From positions 1 through 28,211 of the forward strand of contig CANQRE010000005.1 of the NCBI GenBank assembly GCA_947626175.1: a DNA stretch of 28,211 nt, read 5' to 3'. The translations under genes were made by a program, and so were the position numbers. The notes under the pieces are model-generated. The model saw only the letters and a program-made list of their open reading frames with translations, had not been told where the DNA came from and did not search any database. This document shows, one piece after another, positions 23,565 through 28,211 of the stretch (position 1 is the first letter of the stretch; each line of letters opens with the position of its first letter). Source of the DNA: an uncultured Clostridia bacterium. Lineage in GTDB: Bacteria; Bacillota; Clostridia; Christensenellales; UBA1242.

Positions 23565-24812
23565 ATGAACCCACTCAAAACCAAAACAAAAGAAGTTGAC
23601 AAAAACAATATTGATTTTGAAAAGATGTATCCAAAAGCTTACAACAAAAACAAAACAAACCCTTACACAAAAACAAGGGTTATTTTGCTCAACGGAACGG
23701 AATATGAAAGTGTGTGGTTTTTGCATCAATTTGCTCGCCATTGCAATAACGATGAAATCAAGCGCGCAATTTCGATTGTTCGAAATCAAGAGCAGCAACA
23801 GCAAAAGCGCATTGCGTGTTTAAAGCCGCTTAACGAAAGCATTTTGGAAACCACGATTGCATATGAACAACTTGCCATTGATTTGACAGCAACTCTTGCG
23901 CAAAATGACAATGACAAAAACAACAAAAACGCCTTGAACTTTGCCCTTCTCGAAGATTTTGACCATTTGTATCGATTCAGCAATCTTATGCTCCTTGACA
24001 TAAAAGGCGCAAAGCCCGATTTTCTTGTTGGCAAGTTCACTGAAATAACTCCTGGAAGGCCAACGCTCGCACATTATCGCTACCCTATGGACAACATTAA
24101 AAAGCCAATGGTTGCAGAAAAATCGGATTTGTTTTCTTGCCTTGTTGCAAACATAATAACCGCCGCCGAACAGCAAACAATGAACTATTATATGAACATA
24201 AGCCAATGGTATAAAAATGATTTAGGCCGAAAACTTTACGCCGAAATCGGCATGGTGGAAGAAGAGCACGTTTCGCAATATGAAAGTTTGAAGGACCCCA
24301 CCCTTTCATGGCTATCTCAATGGGTGCTGCATGAATACACCGAAGCGTTTTTATATTACAGTGCTTTGTCAGAAGAGAAAGACGAATATATCAAACAGAT
24401 TTGGCAAGAACATTATGAAATGGAATGCGCTCACCTAAAACTTGCATGCAAAATGCTTGAAAAACATGAAAAAACTTCAATAACTTCGCTTATTGGCAAT
24501 GGAGAGTTTCCAAAACTTCTCACGCTTGGCACAAACAAACAATATGTTCGCGAAGTGCTTGCCCGAACAATACTTTTGACCGGTGACAGGCAAAGTTATA
24601 TTGATATTATGCGTTTAAAGCCGAACGCAGACTTCTTCCTTTATCAAGACGAAATGATTAAAAATGAAAACAAAATCGCAAGCCATCAGGTCATTCAAAA
24701 AGTCATTGAAAAGTTTGGCAAAGATTATCGATATGAAGACAGCCCAAACCCAATAAAAGAACTTCAAAATCGCAAAAAAGACAATGTGAACTTGGCGAGA
24801 AAACAAAAATAA
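23565..24812 (+). CDS. Ferritin-like (diiron-type) helical protein
   Basis: The start is the ATG at 23565 with TTGGAGG just upstream, giving 415 aa; an in-frame start at 23502 lies inside the repeated regulatory region and is less likely. Ligand-type patterns of ferritin-like four-helix bundles are visible: E202 followed by E232xxH235, and E257/E260 followed by E287xxH290. An earlier helix pair (ESILETTIAYEQL and FALLEDFDHLYRF) looks like a further related unit. The N-terminus is Lys/Asn-rich and there is no signal peptide. Iron or peroxide handling is likely but the substrate is unknown. It is divergent from module 2 and shares its upstream region. Confidence 0.65.
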   Translation: MNPLKTKTKEVDKNNIDFEKMYPKAYNKNKTNPYTKTRVILLNGTEYESVWFLHQFARHCNNDEIKRAISIVRNQEQQQQKRIACLKPLNESILETTIAYEQLAIDLTATLAQNDNDKNNKNALNFALLEDFDHLYRFSNLMLLDIKGAKPDFLVGKFTEITPGRPTLAHYRYPMDNIKKPMVAEKSDLFSCLVANIITAAEQQTMNYYMNISQWYKNDLGRKLYAEIGMVEEEHVSQYESLKDPTLSWLSQWVLHEYTEAFLYYSALSEEKDEYIKQIWQEHYEMECAHLKLACKMLEKHEKTSITSLIGNGEFPKLLTLGTNKQYVREVLARTILLTGDRQSYIDIMRLKPNADFFLYQDEMIKNENKIASHQVIQKVIEKFGKDYRYEDSPNPIKELQNRKKDNVNLARKQK

Positions 24813-24833
24813 CCGTTTAAAACGGTTTTTTTA
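24812..24833 (+). terminator. Terminator of the ferritin-like gene
   Basis: AACCGTTT and AAACGGTT form a stem directly after the stop codon, followed by a run of seven T. Confidence 0.85.
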
Positions 24834-24860
24834 TTGCCTGCCAACCTATCACAACTCATT

Positions 24861-25003
24861 ATCTAGCCGGGCGAGCTTGCTTGCAAGGGTGAGCCCCGGC
24901 GGCGATATATCTCCACCAAATTGTTTGCCTTCGCAAACTTTTTGCCAAAGGCAAAAAAACACGGCATAGTGCCGTGATAATCATTATCCTATATGGAGGC
25001 TAT
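24861..25003. repeat. Palindromic repeat, unit 1 of 3
   Basis: This is the first of three direct copies with a period of 143-144 bp. Each holds a large palindrome (GATATA outer arms, GCCGGG/CCCGGC, CTTGC/GCAAG inner) that ends in CTCCACCAAATT, then three small hairpins: GTTTGC/GCAAAC, TTTTTGCC/GGCAAAAA and CACGGC/GCCGTG. Unit 1 lacks the left TGGAGGCTAT arm, so it is the truncated end of the array. Confidence 0.85.
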
Positions 25004-25147
25004 ATCTAGCCGGGCGAGCTTGCTTGCAAGAGTGAGCCCCGGCAACGATATATCTCCACCAAATTGTTTGCCTTTGCAAACTTTTTGCCAAAAAGGCAAA
25101 AAAAACACGGCGTATGCCGTGATAATCTTATCCTATATGGAGGCTAT
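25004..25147. repeat. Palindromic repeat, unit 2 of 3
   Basis: This is a full copy, preceded at 24995 by GGAGGCTATA. It differs from the others at few positions; some changes compensate across the stem (CACGGC-GCCGTG is kept while the loop varies). Confidence 0.85.
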
Positions 25148-25267
25148 ATCTAGCCGGGCGAGCTTGCTTGCAAGGGTGAGCCCCGGCGGCGATATATCTC
25201 CACCAAATTGTTTGCAAAGCAAATTTTTTGCCAAAGGCAAAAAAACACGGCATACGCCGTGTTTAAT
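25148..25267. repeat. Palindromic repeat, unit 3 of 3, adjoining the tRNA fragment
   Basis: This copy runs into the tRNA-Val 3' fragment. Its last hairpin (25239-25261) also serves as the terminator of the tRNA gene on the minus strand. The 606 bp from 24813 to 25418 contain no credible protein gene; ORFs here read through the repeats. Confidence 0.8.
25239..25261 (-). terminator. Terminator after the tRNA-Val 3' end
   Basis: On the minus strand CACGGC/GCCGTG (loop of four) is followed by seven T, eight to ten bases after the CCA end of the tRNA fragment. Confidence 0.7.
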
Positions 25268-25316
25268 TTGGTGGAGGCTATAGGGCTCGAACCTATGACC
25301 CTCTGCTTGTAAGGCA
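25268..25316 (-). tRNA. 3' half of tRNA-Val(UAC), probable attachment site
   Basis: The minus strand reads, 5' to 3', an anticodon loop CTTACAA (anticodon TAC), the stem strand GCAGA, variable loop GGGTC, a perfect T arm (ATAGG-TTCGAGC-CCTAT), the acceptor strand AGCCTCC and ACCA. Positions about 28-76 are present. The base that should pair with A43 is wrong and the D arm and 5' acceptor strand are absent, so the gene is split inside the anticodon stem. This is what a displaced attachment site looks like next to an element integrated in a tRNA gene; the restored tRNA should lie at the other end. Confidence 0.8.
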
Positions 25317-25366
25317 GTTCACAAAATAGCTATATCAGCGTAAAATAAAGGAATGTAGACTTTTTT

Positions 25367-25390
25367 GACTAAACTTTTGACTAAACTTTT
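25367..25390. repeat. Tandem 12-bp direct repeat near the attachment site
   Basis: GACTAAACTTTT occurs twice without a gap, about 50 bp from the tRNA fragment. It may be an arm-type recombinase or excisionase site. A 10-bp stem (AAGAG-CGAA type, 25392-25415) between it and mazF may be a weak terminator. Confidence 0.5.
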
Positions 25391-25418
25391 GGAAGAGCCG
25401 AAACACATTCGACTCTTT

Positions 25419-25775
25419 TTATATATCTTTAAAAATTGCTTTTTCACATCCCATTGACACCAATATCGCTCGATCTATCTCCCGCATCTTTTCCTTTGAT
25501 ACATTCCCTACCTTGTATTGCAAACGTCGCTTGTCCAATGTTCGAATCTGCTCTAATAAAACTACTGACTCTTTCGGCAGCTCTGTCAAAAGCTCAACAT
25601 GCGTTGGAAGTCGTTTCTTTGTCATCGAACTTGTTATTGCTGAAACTATCACTGTAGGCGAATATGCGTTGCCTATATCATTTTGAATTATTAAAACCGG
25701 CCTAAGACCACCCTGCTCACTCCCTAGCACAGGGTTTAAATCTGCCATGAATATTTCGCCCCTATTTATTATCAT
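25419..25775 (-). CDS. mazF: MazF/EndoA-family mRNA endoribonuclease toxin
   Basis: MazF toxins cut single-stranded mRNA at short sites. The start is taken as the ATG at 25775 (MIINRGEIFMADLNPVLGSEQGG), giving 118 aa, because the family begins there. Family blocks seen: GSEQGGLRPVLIIQNDIGN, SAITSSMTKKRLPTHVEL and VLLEQIRTLDKRRL. It overlaps the end of rep by 14 bp and is thus co-translated with it. No MazE-like antitoxin gene precedes it, which is unusual. Confidence 0.93.
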   Translation of the reverse strand: MIINRGEIFMADLNPVLGSEQGGLRPVLIIQNDIGNAYSPTVIVSAITSSMTKKRLPTHVELLTELPKESVVLLEQIRTLDKRRLQYKVGNVSKEKMREIDRAILVSMGCEKAIFKDI

Positions 25776-26730
25776 CTTCCACCACTCCAAACAATTCATC
25801 AAATACATCCGCTTCAGCAACAGGAATTTCCTTAAGCCCGTTTCGCTGCTCCCACGTCATTCCTTTAAAATCTATTCGCAATATATTGTGTATCCTTCTG
25901 CAAAACGCATGATATAACTCCGGTTTTGACATTTGCACAAATTCATATTGCTTGTCCAACGGCAAATTCGAAACTATATATATTTTCGTATAACATGCTA
26001 CTTTATTTGAATATCGAGCAGGAAGCAATACAGGATAACGATCAATAAGTTTGTTCATATATGGAATTTTAAATTGCGAATTAAATTCATCGAACACAAT
26101 CACATCTTCGCCAGCATATTTGTCAAACGCTGATTTGTCATACACCGGCACGTCATAAAAATTCCCAAGTCCGAAAGTGTCAACTATATACTTCGTTTTC
26201 CCACTGCCTGGCGGTCCATATATGTATGTCACTTCAACGTCTCGCATGACCTTCCTAAACTTTTCATATAATGCGTTTTGCCTTATCTGTTCAACTTTGC
26301 CTAAATTCCTTAAATACATTGATGGATATAATCCACTTATCGTTTCACTATCAACACCTTCCTTCACTAATTGCAAAAAACCCTTTACATCAGTTCTAGC
26401 TCTCTCTTCCGCAAATTCGCCAAATTCATATGGACCACTGACACGCGTCTCACTCTTTGAACAATAATCTCGAGCTTGAATATTAGTACCTTTCACTTCT
26501 TCTATATGAGCTCTCGGAAAAAGCTTCTTTACAGTCGAAAAGCGTTTTGCCACACTAAATATTAAAAACATTTGTATGTGCTCAGTTTTCTCTTTCTCTC
26601 CACGCTCACGCTGAAACATAACATATTTAAAATGCTCTAAACCTGTTATGTATTGAGAAAACTCTTCATCAGTCCTTTTCTCATTATTGATAGTAAAAAA
26701 CCATCTCCTTGCTTGCTTATTATCTTCCAT
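25762..26730 (-). CDS. rep: CRESS-type replication initiator (HUH endonuclease + SF3 helicase)
   Basis: This 322-aa protein would nick and unwind DNA to start rolling-circle replication. The order and motifs are those of Reps of circoviruses and related CRESS-DNA replicons: motif I FFTINN (residues 11-16), motif II EHIQMF (H51, Q53), motif III DYCSK (Y89 as the nicking tyrosine, K92), Walker A GPPGSGKT (172-179), Walker B VIVFDEF (210-216), motif C YIVSN (N255) and a likely arginine finger in FCRRI (278-279). The start ATG at 26730 has a GGAG site. The acidic C-terminus (ADVFDELFGVVEDDNK) is unusual. Similar Reps occur in bacterial plasmids; the association with a zot gene points to a filamentous-phage-like element. 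Confidence 0.9.
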   Translation of the reverse strand: MEDNKQARRWFFTINNEKRTDEEFSQYITGLEHFKYVMFQRERGEKEKTEHIQMFLIFSVAKRFSTVKKLFPRAHIEEVKGTNIQARDYCSKSETRVSGPYEFGEFAEERARTDVKGFLQLVKEGVDSETISGLYPSMYLRNLGKVEQIRQNALYEKFRKVMRDVEVTYIYGPPGSGKTKYIVDTFGLGNFYDVPVYDKSAFDKYAGEDVIVFDEFNSQFKIPYMNKLIDRYPVLLPARYSNKVACYTKIYIVSNLPLDKQYEFVQMSKPELYHAFCRRIHNILRIDFKGMTWEQRNGLKEIPVAEADVFDELFGVVEDDNK

Positions 26731-26752
26731 TTCAGCTCCATATTTGTTTTGC

Positions 26753-26795
26753 GCGACGCAGTGGCGACACAGTTGCGACGTTATGCGACGCAGTT
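26753..26795 (+). repeat. Tandem iterons GCGACGCAGTT upstream of rep
   Basis: There are four units in a row with 11, 11 and 10 bp spacing: GCGACGCAGTG, GCGACACAGTT, GCGACGTTAT and GCGACGCAGTT. A degenerate unit occurs at 26829 and the same word forms the arms of the stem-loop at 26838-26885. They are probable Rep-binding sites. Confidence 0.75.
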
Positions 26796-26837
26796 TTCAA
26801 TCGCTATATCCCTTTATTTATAAGGCATGCGACAGGC

Positions 26838-26885
26838 GCGACGCAGTTGTATAAAGGTAATACTATCTTTACACAACTGCGTCGC
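26838..26885 (-). other. CRESS-type replication origin stem-loop with nonanucleotide TAGTATTAC
   Basis: A 13-bp perfect arm pair (GCGACGCAGTTGT, 26838-26850 with 26873-26885), one mismatch and 5 more base pairs present a 10-nt loop. On the rep-coding strand the loop reads ATAGTATTAC; TAGTATTAC fits the NANTATTAC nonanucleotide of circoviruses and relatives, which their Reps cut before the last AC. It lies 108 bp upstream of rep and next to the iterons. Confidence 0.85.
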
Positions 26886-26894
26886 ATAACTCGG

Positions 26895-27377
26895 CTACCC
26901 TTCGGAGCCCGAACCAATGTCGAAAGGCTCCGCCATGTTTTCGACATTGGTTGGCTCGGGCAGAGCTTCGATGCACTCAGCAATCAAGCCGGCCGAGGGA
27001 CTTGTGCCCTCGGTCAGCCCGTCTAAGTTTGCAGCCGCTGGCTCGCTGTCAAAGGAGTGAGCATAAACCGCTTCGCTATTTATCCCTCCCTCTTTTCCTT
27101 TGACAGCTTGGGCGTTGCTAGATTTCTCAAGTCCTTTGCGAATCTTTTTTCGCCACCCTTTCTTCAATAGCCTATACCTATACTTCGCTTCGCGTTTCTC
27201 TTGCTTTATATTGTTTTCAATTTCATTTAGCTTTTTAAAATCTTTAAACGCCTTTAAATATGTGTTAGCTAAAGGCATAAACAGCTTCGGCGATACTTCT
27301 TCTTGTATCATTGCTATCGGCATTAAAAGATTTATCATCCTTTTCTGAAAATCTTCATATTCTTCATATCTCTTCAT
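26895..27377 (-). CDS. Unknown 160-aa protein between zot and rep
   Basis: The ORF starts MKRYEEYEDFQKRMINLLMP with an AGGAG site inside the end of zot, and overlaps its stop (ATGA). The middle is very basic and helical (KQEKREAKYRYRLLKKGWRK), the last ~60 residues are acidic and low in complexity. No family is recognised. The 3' third of the DNA forms strong hairpins next to the origin, so it may be shaped by DNA-level function. Confidence 0.7.
   Translation of the reverse strand: MKRYEEYEDFQKRMINLLMPIAMIQEEVSPKLFMPLANTYLKAFKDFKKLNEIENNIKQEKREAKYRYRLLKKGWRKKIRKGLEKSSNAQAVKGKEGGINSEAVYAHSFDSEPAAANLDGLTEGTSPSAGLIAECIEALPEPTNVENMAEPFDIGSGSEG
26904..27013. repeat. Hairpins inside the 3' end of the 160-aa ORF
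   Basis: A perfect 13-bp arm pair ACCAATGTCGAAA (26913-26925 with 26939-26951, 13-nt loop) is followed by CCGAGGG/CCCTCGG (26993-26999 with 27007-27013). Both are much stronger than is common in coding DNA and lie 20-130 bp from the nick site. They may be a single-strand origin or packaging signal. Confidence 0.55.
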
Positions 27378-28153
27378 TTCTTAACTCCTATCCTTTCCAA
27401 AAATTTATTGTAAGACTCAACTGTCGGCTCAACCATAACATGCCTTTCTTTCGTAAAATCTGCTTTTTCACGACCATTAAACCATAACGGCCTGTATGCT
27501 TCACCGTCATAACACCTGGTTATATCTCCGTCAAATAAAAACTCTGTCGATTTTTTCTGTGGCTTTCCTTCGTCAACCCAGTGCTCATATTCTTCATACG
27601 TTTGAAATTCAATATATTTCCACCAAGATTGCTTGTGCTTATATTTGCCAGGAGACAATCTTTGCCCTTTCTCAACTATATATAAAATTCTATTCGCAAG
27701 CTTTCTTAAAACCTTGTCAACATTCCCCCATTGCGAAACATACACCAAATCATATCCCATGTGACGATTAGTTTCCCATCCACGCTTTACACTGTCTTCT
27801 AAATTTTTAAAATTCCTACTATCTACATCCTTTTGCCCTTCGTCAATGACTATATACGAACAGGGTGGATAAAAATCCACTTGCTTTTCACCAATAGGCA
27901 CTCCAAATTTTGAGCCATTGCAAATATATGCCACCCTAGGAAAATGACCAAACAAATGACTAACAACAAAAGTCTCAGTGTAAACAAGATGATCATCCGG
28001 CAACAATAAATTAACATACCCACCTGCATTTAATTCGTGCACTATCTTTTGAGCCTTCTTCAACCTTTTTCTATTAAACATTTCTATAATGGCATTTGCA
28101 TATGCAAAAGCTGTCTTGCCAGCTCCCGTTTCGCCAAGTATTAAAGTTATCAT
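27374..28153 (-). CDS. zot: Zot/pI-like filamentous phage morphogenesis ATPase
   Basis: Proteins of this family energise extrusion of filamentous phage particles through the membrane. The start is the ATG at 28153 (MITLILGETGAGKTAFAYAN), seven bases after GGAGAG; an upstream in-frame GTG at 28195 is less likely. The protein is 259 aa. Walker A is GETGAGKT (residues 7-14). Walker B is YIVIDEGQ near residue 105, followed by a Zot-type R/N-rich stretch (DSVKRGWETNRHMGYDLVYVSQW) in two parts. Family members often have a membrane segment near the C-terminus; none is obvious here. It is the first of at least three linked genes. Confidence 0.85.
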   Translation of the reverse strand: MITLILGETGAGKTAFAYANAIIEMFNRKRLKKAQKIVHELNAGGYVNLLLPDDHLVYTETFVVSHLFGHFPRVAYICNGSKFGVPIGEKQVDFYPPCSYIVIDEGQKDVDSRNFKNLEDSVKRGWETNRHMGYDLVYVSQWGNVDKVLRKLANRILYIVEKGQRLSPGKYKHKQSWWKYIEFQTYEEYEHWVDEGKPQKKSTEFLFDGDITRCYDGEAYRPLWFNGREKADFTKERHVMVEPTVESYNKFLERIGVKK

Positions 28154-28211
28154 ACCACTCTCTCCTATGTATCTTAAGCCCCATTTGATAGGCACCCCGA
28201 GAGATTGAGTG

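Noticed and set aside
24861..25267. CRISPR array
   Set aside because: The units are ~143 bp direct repeats with no short repeat/unique spacer pattern and no cas genes.
24993..25283. A 96-aa plus-strand ORF through the repeats
   Set aside because: It is read from the repeat units themselves (the same words recur), has no ribosome site and ends in the tRNA fragment.
25268..25316. An intact tRNA gene
   Set aside because: The 5' acceptor strand, D arm and the first base of the anticodon stem are absent on the right side.
26709..27026. A 105-aa plus-strand ORF across the origin region
   Set aside because: It runs through iterons and stem-loop arms, and the minus-strand genes on both sides have ribosome sites and motifs.

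Overview
The window looks like a low-GC Gram-positive chromosome of the Bacillota, most likely Clostridia. The reasons are the gene order rplO-secY-adk-map-KOW-infA-rpmJ-rpsM-rpsK-rpsD-rpoA-rplQ, the strong AGGAGG-type ribosome binding sites, the cysteine-bearing zinc forms of S4, S14 and L36, and the AT-rich intergenic DNA. This is a reading of the sequence without a database search, so the genus is not claimed.

Region 1 (1-3280): the minus strand holds the start of a very large secreted beta-helix-like surface protein that runs off the left edge. A run of nine G between the signal peptide and the body puts the two halves out of frame, which suggests a phase-variable gene. A terminator and an AT-rich palindrome separate it from the next block. 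Region 2 (3281-19175): a complete minus-strand S10-spc-alpha ribosomal protein operon, from its own promoter and a structured ~210-nt leader through rpsJ to rplQ. It includes secY, adk, map, a KOW protein, infA and rpoA. Spacing is tight throughout except for a 115-bp cluster of hairpins between secY and adk.

Region 3 (19200-24850): an accessory-looking block. Two paralogous two-gene modules on the minus strand each pair an unrecognised ~360-370 aa protein with a 34-aa basic peptide. Their promoter regions are almost identical: TTGAC(A/G) and TATAAT boxes 21 bp apart, with four CTGG units between them, and two perfect DnaA-box sequences flanking each promoter. Between and beside the modules lie a BclA-like jelly-roll protein, a 52-aa protein, recO and a ferritin-like protein.

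Region 4 (24850-28211): three ~143-bp palindromic repeats abut the 3' half of a tRNA-Val gene. To their right begins an integrated element with a Zot-type ATPase of filamentous phages, an unknown 160-aa protein, a CRESS-DNA-virus-like Rep (HUH endonuclease plus SF3 helicase) and an orphan MazF. Just upstream of rep is an origin-like stem-loop whose apex reads TAGTATTAC, the type of nonanucleotide nicked by circovirus Reps, next to tandem 11-bp iterons. The split tRNA suggests integration at tRNA-Val; the far end of the element is outside the window.
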